Shown here: positions 31,955 through 39,071 of the stretch, one piece after another
Numbering within the stretch: position 1 is the first letter of the stretch
Layout: each line of letters opens with the position of its first letter
Assembly (NCBI GenBank): GCA_017458335.1
Contig: JAFTFT010000003.1
Location: forward strand, 1-64,000
From: Oscillospiraceae bacterium
Lineage (GTDB): Bacteria; Bacillota; Clostridia; Oscillospirales; Oscillospiraceae
Direction of reading: 5' to 3'
Length of the DNA stretch: 64,000 nt
Notes under the pieces: generated by a model
Seen by the model: the letters and a program-made list of their open reading frames with translations, nothing else
Told to the model about the DNA's origin: nothing
The model's database searches: none
Translations under genes and position numbers: made by a program

Positions 31955-32529
31955 TCTCCCATCTTTAGTCCGAGGCGTTCGATTAGTTCCTGCTGCTCCG
32001 GACTAACTACAGATATAGCATTATTCTTTTCGATGCGGACAAGGTAGATTGTCTTGAGAATCTCCAGTTCCTGAAATCCTATGCCGTATTTGTTAAAGAT
32101 TCTCCGGCCCAAGGAAGCTGCCTGGGCTTGAAATTGATAATGTAAATCTGCTTCTTCTTTATGAAGTACGCGATCTTTCAAATAAGATTCCGGTGAATTC
32201 CTTGTTATGATAATGCTGAGGACATCTTCCCAATCCTTTCCGAGAGGTTTTTTCCAATCTTGGGGACAAAGCTCCCATAATGCATGCGAAAATCCATACT
32301 CTCTGACTTCGATGTTGCTCAATGTTACTTTTTTCTTGTCGCTGTATACAACTCCGTTGGGTGTAATTAGCCCAACATAAGTATCTACAGGCTGTGGATA
32401 TTTTTTTCCGGGAACACGTTTCGATGTTCGTTTGTAAAGGTAGTATGCATCTCCCTTCTTTTTTACTGTCATTCCGCGTGTTCTGTACTCTTGCACCCAA
32501 TCCGGGTAAGTCTTAGCTGTGGCAGGCAT
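31951..32529 (-). CDS. IS-encoded accessory protein of unknown function
   Basis: A 192-residue protein, basic in its first half (GMTVKKKGDAYYLYKRTSKRVPGKKYPQPVDTYVGLITPNGV), lying inside the inverted repeats and translationally coupled to the transposase. The N-terminal part resembles the beta-rich leader region of other transposases such as those of the IS1634 type, so it may bind DNA ends or regulate transposition. I cannot name a family. Confidence 0.6.
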   Translation of the reverse strand: MPATAKTYPDWVQEYRTRGMTVKKKGDAYYLYKRTSKRVPGKKYPQPVDTYVGLITPNGVVYSDKKKVTLSNIEVREYGFSHALWELCPQDWKKPLGKDWEDVLSIIITRNSPESYLKDRVLHKEEADLHYQFQAQAASLGRRIFNKYGIGFQELEILKTIYLVRIEKNNAISVVSPEQQELIERLGLKMGD

Positions 32530-32695
32530 AATGTCCTCCTTTCAAGTATAGGTGCCGTATACCCCTACTCAAGTGATATTATACCTCTACAGCAGCAAAA
32601 TGTCGAGGATTATTTTGCGCTGCGTATAGCGCTCATAATCCTCGATCTTCTTAAGCTTTTGCCTTATACCGTTTTTTCTTCATGAAACAACCCTG

Positions 32696-32704
32696 GATTG
32701 ATGT
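32696..32704. repeat. Target-site duplication, right copy
   Basis: gattgatgt follows the right inverted repeat and matches the left copy exactly. Confidence 0.92.
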
Positions 32705-32879
32705 GGCATGGGAACCTCAGCTTAATCAAACTGTTTTGCAAAGATACAGCAAGAATATAACGGCAAGCCTGACGATCTACACAAAGGAGATTATACATTC
32801 CGGTTCTTCCGAAGAGATGCAGCATCCTTTGAAATATGTCACCGGAACTGTTCCGCGCTACGAGCCGAGCTTTTCTTAG
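32705..32879 (+). pseudogene. Gene fragment next to the IS
   Basis: A frame of about 58 codons with coding character (DVAWEPQLNQTVLQRYSK, then TIYTKEIIHSGSSEEM) ends at a TAG at 32877-32879. An ATG happens to be supplied by the IS end. I infer a remnant of a gene present before the insertion; the family is not recognised. Confidence 0.4.
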
Positions 32880-32980
32880 TATGCTATATACACCCGCAGG
32901 GCACTCGTAGCGCTGTGACGATCACATTCCCTGTTAAATTTACCATAATTCTAATTATGTTAACTCTTCAAACCTATTTA

Positions 32981-33004
32981 AAGCCGGAGGCAGTTTCGCC
33001 TCCG
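32981..33004 (-). terminator. Terminator of the AT-hook gene copy at 33 kb
   Basis: agccggaggc...gcctccggct forms a ten-pair stem immediately downstream of the stop codon on the minus strand. Confidence 0.7.
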
Positions 33005-33006
33005 GC

Positions 33007-33273
33007 TCATTTTTTCAGCAGTTCCAGAATCTCCTCGACGGTCTTGCCGCTGGCCGCGATGGCGGCCTCGATCTTTTCCTTATCCTCTTTGGCCTTCTTC
33101 TCGGCGGCGATCTTCGCCTCTTTCTCTCTCGCCTTCTCCAGCACGCGGCGCTCTTTTTTCTTCGCCTTCAGCGCGGCATTCAGTTCTTCGATCTCCTGCT
33201 CGACGGCGGCGATCCGCTCATCAACCGGAACGGTGACGGTGACTTTATTCTTCGACCCTTTGGGACGCGGCAT
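33007..33273 (-). CDS. AT-hook/coiled-coil small protein, copy A
   Basis: An 88-residue protein in three parts: an N-terminal MPRPKGSKNK, like the minor-groove-binding AT-hook core; a long Lys/Glu/Ala-rich coiled coil (about 18-65); and a conserved C-terminal helix (EAAIAASGKTVEEILELLKK). I infer a small DNA-binding or nucleoid-type protein that oligomerises. A nearly identical paralogue lies at 37356-37622 and three truncated copies elsewhere. An aggagg ribosome binding site and a TTGCGG promoter precede it. Confidence 0.75.
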   Translation of the reverse strand: MPRPKGSKNKVTVTVPVDERIAAVEQEIEELNAALKAKKKERRVLEKAREKEAKIAAEKKAKEDKEKIEAAIAASGKTVEEILELLKK

Positions 33274-33309
33274 ATGATGAACCTCCTGTAAAAGAAAGAT
33301 GATGGAACC

Positions 33310-33338
33310 ATTTTAACAGATGAATTCCGTCGCCGCAA
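33310..33338 (-). promoter_or_regulatory. Promoter of AT-hook gene copy A
   Basis: TTGCGG (33333-33338) and TAAAAT (33310-33315) on the minus strand are 17 bases apart. The context ctcttgcggcg is shared with the promoter of copy B. Confidence 0.75.
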
Positions 33339-33359
33339 GAGGCATTTATCGTGCCAAAA

Positions 33360-33427
33360 ACTTTAGATTTTTCCCGCTATCGACTTTAGATTTTTTCCAC
33401 TATTGACTTCAGATTTTTCCTATCTGG
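33360..33427. repeat. Three degenerate 23-bp tandem units (left array)
   Basis: Units beginning at 33360, 33383 and 33406 share the pattern acttTagatttttccNctattg. A matching array lies at 35302-35366, on the other side of the ATPase gene. Confidence 0.8.
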
Positions 33428-33626
33428 ATCTGCGAAAGGACGAAAATGCCAGAAACGCTGTTTTTTATCTTGGTGATATCTCCATGACAATTAATGGCAC
33501 CTCTTGCATCTCCTGGCGTAACTGGGGAGAATATCTTTCTTAATGCCGCATGTGCCAGGAGAACCGTCTCTCTGACACACACTTAATCTTGGCGCGCTGA
33601 AAATTTTGCTCATATTTGCAAATAGT

Positions 33627-33681
33627 TTTCATCAGTACTGAAAACTTTGCTTGACTTCTTCAATAGTTTTCAGTACAATGG
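33627..33681 (+). promoter_or_regulatory. Promoter and operator of the ATPase gene
   Basis: TTGACT (33653-33658) and TACAAT (33676-33681) are 17 bases apart, a near-consensus promoter. The 11-base half-site gttttcagtac lies across the spacer and -10 box (33668-33678), and its exact inverted copy gtactgaaaac lies at 33637-33647; another gttttca at 33627 makes a compact dyad with the latter. This suggests a repressor binding on the promoter. Confidence 0.75.
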
Positions 33682-33711
33682 GTTCATCCAGTAAAGGAGG
33701 AGTGCTTTATC

Positions 33712-34902
33712 ATGATTATCCGAAACCATTACATTGATCAGATGCGTCCCTTCTTTGAAAGTGACCTCATCAAAGTAATCACGGGCATTCGCCGCTGCGG
33801 GAAGTCCGTTATTATGTCTCAGATTGCCGATGAGTATCGTTCTGCGGGCAAGCCTGTTCTGTTCATAAACTTTGAATCGATAGAGTTCTCCTCTTCCATC
33901 CCTGATGCTCCGACACTGGTTGCCTTTGTAAAGGAGCGGCTTTCCGGGACCGAGAAGCTCTATGTCTTTCTGGATGAGGTGCAGCTCGTCAAGGAGTGGA
34001 ATATAGCCTGTCGTTCACTTAGGTTGGAAAATCTGTCGCTTTTTATCACCGGGAGCAACTCCAAACTTCTTTCAAAAGAATTTACCAAGGAACTCAGCGG
34101 GCGTTATGTTTCCTTCGGTGTTCGCCCCTTTGTTTATAAGGAAATTGCAGAGTACGCCACACAGCTTGGCAAGAGCTACCCCATTTCAGATTACCTTGTC
34201 TACGGAGGCTTTCCAAAAGTGATTGAACTGCCGGATAAAGAATCGGTCACCCAGTACCTGAACGATCTGAATCAGACAATCATCATCAACGATATTATGA
34301 ACAGATACCGAATCAAGAAGACAGAGCTGTTCAAACGCCTGGTCAATTACGTCCTCATTTCCAACTCCAGAATATTCAGTGCCAATTCCGTTCAACATTA
34401 CCTTGCCTCAGAAAAGCTGAACTGCTCGATTAACACGGTGATGAAATATCTCTCTTATCTGGAAGAAGCGTATGTGATCCGGAAAGTTCCCCAATACTCA
34501 ACGAGGGCAAAACGCGAATTAGCCTTTTTCGCCAAAATCTATGATGAGGATGTATCGTTTAATACAATTCGGCAGCACAAGGGAAGATTTGACCTTACTC
34601 ACAACCTTGAGAACGTCATTTACAACGAACTCATTTATATGGGTTATGAAGTCTCCGTTTTCACCAAAGGGACCCAGGAAATAGATTTTCTTGCAGTCGA
34701 TGGAGGAAAGGAATACCTGATACAAGTTGCATATTCGATCGCTGAAGACAGTACCTACAACAGAGAATTCGCTCTTTTTAATACGCTTGACCAGTCACGG
34801 AAAAAGATCATCATAACAAACGATGATATTAACTATTCAACCAGCACGGTAGAACACATTTCTCTTTCCCGCTTTCTCTCTATGACAAGCCTCGACGGAT
34901 AA
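33712..34902 (+). CDS. AAA_14/DUF4143 family ATPase
   Basis: A 396-residue P-loop protein with Walker A GIRRCGKSV (about 25-33), Walker B YVFLDEVQLVKEW (about 85-97), the sensor-like LFITGSNSKLLS and a C-terminal DUF4143 domain ending in a restriction-nuclease-like core (EVSVFTKGTQEIDFLAVDGGKEYLIQVAYS, about 320-350). The family is common in bacteria and archaea with poorly known function. It stands alone between toxin-antitoxin modules and is tightly regulated by the look of its promoter. An aaaggagg site precedes the ATG. Confidence 0.85.
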   Translation: MIIRNHYIDQMRPFFESDLIKVITGIRRCGKSVIMSQIADEYRSAGKPVLFINFESIEFSSSIPDAPTLVAFVKERLSGTEKLYVFLDEVQLVKEWNIACRSLRLENLSLFITGSNSKLLSKEFTKELSGRYVSFGVRPFVYKEIAEYATQLGKSYPISDYLVYGGFPKVIELPDKESVTQYLNDLNQTIIINDIMNRYRIKKTELFKRLVNYVLISNSRIFSANSVQHYLASEKLNCSINTVMKYLSYLEEAYVIRKVPQYSTRAKRELAFFAKIYDEDVSFNTIRQHKGRFDLTHNLENVIYNELIYMGYEVSVFTKGTQEIDFLAVDGGKEYLIQVAYSIAEDSTYNREFALFNTLDQSRKKIIITNDDINYSTSTVEHISLSRFLSMTSLDG

Positions 34903-34947
34903 AACCGTTGAAGATCTTCTCGAAAAATAATGGTTTATCTTCCGTCC

Positions 34948-34978
34948 TGCCTGCTCATTTCCGATGGGCAGGTTTTTT
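34948..34978 (+). terminator. Intrinsic terminator of the ATPase gene
   Basis: cctgcc and gggcagg form a stem around a 14-base loop, followed by six T residues. Confidence 0.75.
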
Positions 34979-35003
34979 AGGCCGCCATTATCCTCAGCAT
35001 CCT

Positions 35004-35112
35004 TCACTGTACCTGCAGCCGCCTCAGGCCCAGCACAAGCAGGACACCGACAGCAATCCCAAGGGCATTATGAATCACAGCATCGATCTCAAACAGACCG
35101 CAGCACCCGGTG
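35004..35112 (-). pseudogene. VanZ-like gene, 3' fragment
   Basis: On the minus strand a frame of about 35 codons reads LFEIDAVIHNALGIAVGVL and ends with LRRLQVQ and a TGA at 35004-35006. This is the C-terminal signature of VanZ-like membrane proteins (compare DLDDLMHNTLGALLGW in the intact gene at 42.5 kb). A more decayed relative appears around 35400-35470. The 34903-35487 gap otherwise contains repeats and terminators only. Confidence 0.65.
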
Positions 35113-35192
35113 CCACTTCTTACGCTTCTGTTGCAAAAGCATATCATTTCCGCAGTCGGATTGAAACCACGGTCCAAAAACCCGGCAATTTA

Positions 35193-35218
35193 GTTAACCA
35201 TAAAAATTTTATGTTAAC
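35193..35218. repeat. A/T-rich inverted repeat
   Basis: gttaaccataaaa and ttttatgttaac form a near-perfect palindrome with one bulged base. A related, weaker one lies at 32934-32968. A regulator site or a remnant of a mobile end are both possible. Confidence 0.5.
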
Positions 35219-35236
35219 CTCTTTCCCATTTTCAAG

Positions 35237-35263
35237 GCCCCTTCTTTCGGACAGGGGCCTGTT
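35237..35263 (+). terminator. Orphan intrinsic terminator
   Basis: aggcccc and ggggcct form a stem followed by gtttt, with no intact gene upstream on the plus strand. Confidence 0.6.
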
Positions 35264-35301
35264 TTCAGGAGATAAGCTGCGGTTATTTATCACTACGTGA
35301 A

Positions 35302-35366
35302 ACTTTATATTTTCCCCGCTGTTGACTTTAGATTTCCCCTGCTGTTGACTTTAGGTTTTTCCGATG
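35302..35366. repeat. Three degenerate 23-bp tandem units (right array)
   Basis: Units beginning at 35302, 35325 and 35348 repeat the pattern actttagatttNcccNgctgttg seen in the left array, same orientation, 1.9 kb apart. Confidence 0.8.
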
Positions 35367-35487
35367 AAAGCTACATCGACACCTATGAAGAGATCTATCG
35401 TGCAGCCATTATCCTCAACATCTTTTCACCATTGCAGCAGTCGCCTCATTCCCAACGGCAAGCAGATAATAAATCAGCTCAATATTG

Positions 35488-36000
35488 CTATGAGTTCCTG
35501 TATTCCAATCCGCGAAGTCTTTCCAGTAATTCGTTCTTCGGAAGCCGTCTTCCATATGTTTGCTGATCGAGCCAGGCCTTTAAGCAACCTTGGTATTCCT
35601 CTTGTTCGATTCTTCCCTCAGTCCATAGCTGGTCGAGTAATCCAATGGTCCCCATAAGAGAAACACCTTCGGTTAAAGCGGCTTTCCGCAGTGCTTTATC
35701 TCCTGTCAGAAGAATTATACTTCTCTTTTTGGCAATGGCCAGAGCAATCCTATCATAGCGGGATAATTGCTTGTACATCCTGCCCAGGTCTTCCGCATAA
35801 AGGAATTCTTCTATCGTGATATCCACAGGCTGTAAACCTAGCTCCACAAGTTCTCTTCCTAAGCCTTCCGGAGATAAGACCTCGTCCTCAATGGCATCAC
35901 TATTCATTATGTAAGTATAGGGTAGCCTGAATGGGAGATGTGTTCTCCCAACAGCTGAAAAGTCCAGCCATACGTTCGTATCACTGCAAATGTACTCCAT
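35488..36000 (-). CDS. PIN-domain protein, probable toxin
   Basis: A 170-residue protein starting MEYICSDTNVWLDFSAVGR, where the first Asp of a PIN nuclease is expected, with RYDRIALAIAKKRSIILLTGDKALRKAA (about 100-127) supplying the other acidic residues. The C-terminal part (RIEQEEYQGCLKAWLDQQ) is typical of VapC/DUF3368-like proteins. It starts three bases after the stop of an XRE-ImmA/IrrE gene. Together they make the second such pair in this island. Confidence 0.75.
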   Translation of the reverse strand: MEYICSDTNVWLDFSAVGRTHLPFRLPYTYIMNSDAIEDEVLSPEGLGRELVELGLQPVDITIEEFLYAEDLGRMYKQLSRYDRIALAIAKKRSIILLTGDKALRKAALTEGVSLMGTIGLLDQLWTEGRIEQEEYQGCLKAWLDQQTYGRRLPKNELLERLRGLEYRNS

Positions 36001-36003
36001 CCA

Positions 36004-37053
36004 TTAAACCTCTTGATAAGAGCACATATCTACTAATTCTTGGTATGGGCAATTCAGAAGCTCAGCTCCTCGTTGGATACTGATTTCATCTTCAGCAATC
36101 GCACGGCACACCAATTGGCTAAACAAGGATGGTTCCTCCAACGGAATCCGGGTAGGTTCTGTCGAGTTGGCACCTCGCCATCCATGCTGACCAGCTACGA
36201 TGTAAAAGTCACGGGCCGCCGACTCGCGGATAATCCCACAGATTTCTGCCCGTTTCACCAACAGCATCATAGAAATACCGTATTCTTTCGCAACGATTTT
36301 CATATCTGCGGTAACTGCACTCCGCCGAATGCCGAGTTCGCGTTGGGCATCTTTCTTGGGGAGGAGAAATGCACCACTTATTGCAGTAGCCTTTTCTTCA
36401 GCCGCCCTTACCTCCATATCTTCTGGCCAATTAAACATCAGGTGAGCAAGCTCATGTCCAACAGTGGTTCGATTCCGTTCCGAATGATTTGTCGGATTGT
36501 ATACGATAAACGGGCGATCATTTACGAAACCATTCATGCCAGAGAACTTAGTGTTACCAGGATTGCACGGATATACAAGAATACCTTTGTTCTCGAGTTT
36601 TCCAATTAAATCTTCAATTGGTCCATCAGGTGCAAAGCCTAAATGCCGACGAAGCGCAAGTGCATTCTCTTCATCATTATCTGAAAGTGGTAGGACATGG
36701 CAGTCTGGTGCGTCAGGTAACACATCTCCGCCTAGGATCTCGACGATTGTCATAAAGCGGCCGAAGTACTCCTCAACACATTCACGGATAAACTCCTGCT
36801 GTGCTTGACTCATAGATGCGTTTTTGCGGAATTCCCCATGGGTGAATACAAGGTGTTCATTCCGCACGGCAAGGAAATCAGAAACGCGAACATTTAAGGG
36901 CTCAGCCAAACGCTTCATAATATCCATACTGGGCATCCGTTCGCCATTCTCGTAATATGTTATGGCCATCGGAGATACTTTAGCTTTTTCCGCTAACTCT
37001 TTTTTCGTCAAACTATTCTTCAGACGGAAATACTTTAAATTTTTGCTAAACAT
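36004..37053 (-). CDS. XRE HTH fused to ImmA/IrrE zinc peptidase
   Basis: A 349-residue protein with a clear HTH at about 5-60 (LKNSLTKKELAEKAKVSPMAITYYENGER) and a zinc peptidase with GHELAHLMFNWPED near residue 205, plus the downstream Glu in EEKATAISGAFLLP. The N-terminal domain probably binds the dyad just upstream and represses the operon; the peptidase domain may cleave it. Unlike the ImmA protein at 29-30 kb, it carries a full HTH. A ggagg site lies before the ATG. Confidence 0.85.
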   Translation of the reverse strand: MFSKNLKYFRLKNSLTKKELAEKAKVSPMAITYYENGERMPSMDIMKRLAEPLNVRVSDFLAVRNEHLVFTHGEFRKNASMSQAQQEFIRECVEEYFGRFMTIVEILGGDVLPDAPDCHVLPLSDNDEENALALRRHLGFAPDGPIEDLIGKLENKGILVYPCNPGNTKFSGMNGFVNDRPFIVYNPTNHSERNRTTVGHELAHLMFNWPEDMEVRAAEEKATAISGAFLLPKKDAQRELGIRRSAVTADMKIVAKEYGISMMLLVKRAEICGIIRESAARDFYIVAGQHGWRGANSTEPTRIPLEEPSLFSQLVCRAIAEDEISIQRGAELLNCPYQELVDMCSYQEV

Positions 37054-37069
37054 AGTCCACTCCTCCTTT

Positions 37070-37108
37070 CTGTTTATATATTACCACATTTTTTAAAAAA
37101 ATAAACAG
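37070..37108 (-). promoter_or_regulatory. Operator-like dyad before the XRE-ImmA gene
   Basis: ctgtttat (37070-37077) and ataaacag (37101-37108) form an inverted repeat with 23 bases between the arms, in the promoter region of the gene. Autoregulation by the XRE domain is a reasonable inference. Confidence 0.55.
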
Positions 37109-37114
37109 TTAATT

Positions 37115-37300
37115 GTGAATTTTAGAAATTATCCAACAATTGCTCATAAGCAAGGCATGCAGCAGGGCATTGCGCAAGAAAAATTCAACAGCATCAAAAC
37201 GCTGATGAAAACCATGAACTGGAATCCCCTTCAGGCCATGAACGCCCTGATGATTCCGGAGGAAGAACAGCAGAAATACGTTCAGCTTCTGAAACAATAA
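37115..37300 (+). pseudogene. C-terminal fragment of an Rpn/PD-(D/E)XK-type gene
   Basis: The frame reads HKQGMQQGIAQEKFNSIKTLMK, then NPLQAMNALMIPEEEQQKYVQLLKQ and a TAA. This is the usual tail of Rpn family recombination-promoting nucleases or related transposases (GMxxGI repeat and short helical end). The nuclease part is missing. Confidence 0.6.
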
Positions 37301-37317
37301 CACCCTATAACAAGTCC

Positions 37318-37345
37318 ATGACCGCCAAAAGGCGGTCATTTTCTT
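37318..37345. terminator. Intrinsic terminator between the Rpn fragment and AT-hook copy B
   Basis: atgaccgcc-aaaa-ggcggtcat followed by tttt; nearly the same hairpin recurs at 41020-41045 after darT. Confidence 0.8.
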
Positions 37346-37355
37346 TTTCGGTCTA

Positions 37356-37622
37356 TTACTTTTTCAGCAGTTCCAGAATCTCCTCAACGGTCTTGCCGCT
37401 GGCCGCGATGGCGGCGTCGATCTTTTCCTTATCCTCTTTGGCCTTCTTCTCGGCAGCGATCCTTGCCTCTTTCTCTTTCGCCTTCTCCAGCGCACGGAGT
37501 TCTTTTTTCTTTGCCTTCAGCGCTGCATTCAGTTCTTCGATCTCCTTCTCGACAGCGGCGATCCGCTCATCAACGGGAACCGTGACGGTGACTTTATTCT
37601 TTGACCCTTTGGGACGCGGCAT
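37356..37622 (-). CDS. AT-hook/coiled-coil small protein, copy B
   Basis: An 88-residue paralogue of the protein at 33007-33273, with the same MPRPKGSKNKVTVTVPVDER start, Lys/Glu/Ala coiled coil and AASGKTVEEILELLKK end; a handful of substitutions separate the two. It has its own promoter with the shared TTGCGG box and an aggagg ribosome binding site. Confidence 0.75.
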   Translation of the reverse strand: MPRPKGSKNKVTVTVPVDERIAAVEKEIEELNAALKAKKKELRALEKAKEKEARIAAEKKAKEDKEKIDAAIAASGKTVEEILELLKK

Positions 37623-37666
37623 GGTAAAACCCTCCTCAGATTATTCTGTTTCGTGATCTCACGGAT

Positions 37667-37695
37667 ATTGTACCAGAATCCGTCTTACGCCGCAA
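37667..37695 (-). promoter_or_regulatory. Promoter of AT-hook gene copy B
   Basis: TTGCGG (37690-37695) and TACAAT (37667-37672) on the minus strand are 17 bases apart; the ctcttgcggcg context matches copy A. Confidence 0.75.
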
Positions 37696-37737
37696 GAGAT
37701 ATTTCCTGATTCTTTTTGATGGTCAGAAGCTAGGAGA

Positions 37738-38935
37738 AATTGCAGCTTTATTCAGAACACGCCGAGCTTTTGCTGCAGCGCGTAGAGATTCTTCCCGGAG
37801 TCCAGCTGCTTCCGGATTCCGGACGGGTGCAGGACATACCGAAAGCCCAGTTTCACCCAGCGGCAGAGCTGATACCCCCAGGCAAACGGCCGCAGAACGG
37901 GATAACGCCGGGCCGCTTCCCAGTGCTTCAATCCCGCGTCCTGCAGATAACGGAACAGGCCGCCCTTTCTGCGGACATTCACACCCACTCCTTCGACGCG
38001 CCGCTCCTCCCCCAGCTTCCGCCCGAAATTTCCGCGGGCAAAAACGGTCTCCAGCAGTTCCAGCGCGGTCTCGGGATCCGCGTTCCGGTCCCAGGTGATC
38101 GAATCCGGAAGCCCGAGCCACTCCCGGCACATGCGCGTCATCGTACATGCCAGGGTTTCGAGTCCGTATTCCGCCGCCATCTCGCGGAAGCCGTTTTCCC
38201 AGGCTTCATCGTCCAGACAGCGGTGCACATACATCATCCAGTCGATCACCTGACGCAGGCCGAGGCGTCCGGACCGCAGATGGAAACAGACATGTGCCAG
38301 AAGCACCAGCCCGTTCTCACGCTCCGGGAGCATCGGGAACGCCTGGCCGCACAGGTTCTTTGTCTCTGCCCGGGCAAGCCCCGCGATCAGTGCCGGCTCC
38401 ACCTCCAGGCCTTCCGTACTGAAGCGGCGGTGCAGCTCAAACTCCACCCCGTCCTTCATAAACTCCGCGTGCCGCTCACCCTCACTGAATTGGCGATACC
38501 CCTGCTCCGTCATCAGGTGCAGGCCGTCTTCATATCTCTCCCGCGGCACCAGGAAGTCGACATCCCCCATGGCACGCCCTGCGGGATCGGGATAATAAAC
38601 CGCAGCGGCAGCCCCCTTCAGGATCACGAGCGGGACCCCCGCCTCTTCAAAGGTCTTCACCAACCGGGTCTGCCCATGCAGCACCCGGATAAAATTACCC
38701 CGGCTCCGCAGAACATCCTCCTGCCAGAGCTTTTGGAGCGTAGCCGGAACGGCCTTCGCCGCCAGGGCCGCAACCGTCTGAGCCCGCGCTTCTTCCAGGA
38801 CGGCAGCCCAGTCCACGTTGTCCGGAAGCTCCGCCTTCTGACCGAACAGGGATTCTTTCAGCAGTTCCAGCAAGGCAATATGATTTTGATCCATCGTATC
38901 GTTCCTCCCGCCGCAGCAACAGCAGATAGCCATCA
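37738..38935 (-). repeat. 1.2-kb direct duplication, copy 1
   Basis: This block is homologous to 41370-42559. It holds the nucleotidyltransferase gene and, at its upstream end, the last codons of a VanZ gene that is complete only in copy 2. Confidence 0.92.
37752..38894 (-). CDS. Nucleotidyltransferase family protein (NTP_transf_5-like), copy 1
   Basis: The ATG at 38892-38894 matches the start of the paralogue. The 380-residue protein has the nucleotidyltransferase signature VPLVILKGAAAAVYYPDPAGRAMGDVDFLVP (about 88-118), with the DVD metal pair, and a helical second half. The family (PF14907) has no firm function; members often occur near surface-polysaccharide genes. It is about 95 percent identical by eye to the copy at 41387-42529, and the two lie in the same direction on either side of the DarG-DarT module. 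Confidence 0.8.
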   Translation of the reverse strand: MDQNHIALLELLKESLFGQKAELPDNVDWAAVLEEARAQTVAALAAKAVPATLQKLWQEDVLRSRGNFIRVLHGQTRLVKTFEEAGVPLVILKGAAAAVYYPDPAGRAMGDVDFLVPRERYEDGLHLMTEQGYRQFSEGERHAEFMKDGVEFELHRRFSTEGLEVEPALIAGLARAETKNLCGQAFPMLPERENGLVLLAHVCFHLRSGRLGLRQVIDWMMYVHRCLDDEAWENGFREMAAEYGLETLACTMTRMCREWLGLPDSITWDRNADPETALELLETVFARGNFGRKLGEERRVEGVGVNVRRKGGLFRYLQDAGLKHWEAARRYPVLRPFAWGYQLCRWVKLGFRYVLHPSGIRKQLDSGKNLYALQQKLGVF

Positions 38936-38997
38936 TTACCGCCAGTGATTCCATTATTTCGAGATAGAAACCTTTCCGATCACACGTATAATTCGTC

Positions 38998-39026
38998 TTG
39001 TTTTTCTTAGCCGAATCTTATATAAT
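38998..39026 (+). promoter_or_regulatory. Promoter of the darG-darT operon
   Basis: TTGTTT (38998-39003) and TATAAT (39021-39026) are 17 bases apart. The message would begin about 40 bases before the start codon of the macrodomain gene. Confidence 0.75.
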
Positions 39027-39071
39027 TATAATGCAAGTGAGCGCATCAGGATCAAGAGAAAGGAGCACCAT

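Larger units (their letters stand above)
30495..32695 (-). mobile_element. Complete ISAs1-like insertion sequence with two genes
   Basis: The element is 2,201 bases long. Its terminal inverted repeats, cagggttgtttcacgaag on the left and its complement with one mismatch on the right, are flanked by the 9-base direct repeat gattgatgt, so the borders are exact and insertion is recent enough for the duplication to be intact. It encodes a transposase and, upstream, an extra 192-residue protein overlapping it by four bases. ISAs1 elements normally encode only the transposase. Confidence 0.93.

Noticed and set aside
33360-35366. The 23-bp units as CRISPR repeats
   Set aside because: The units abut each other with no spacers and no cas genes are present.
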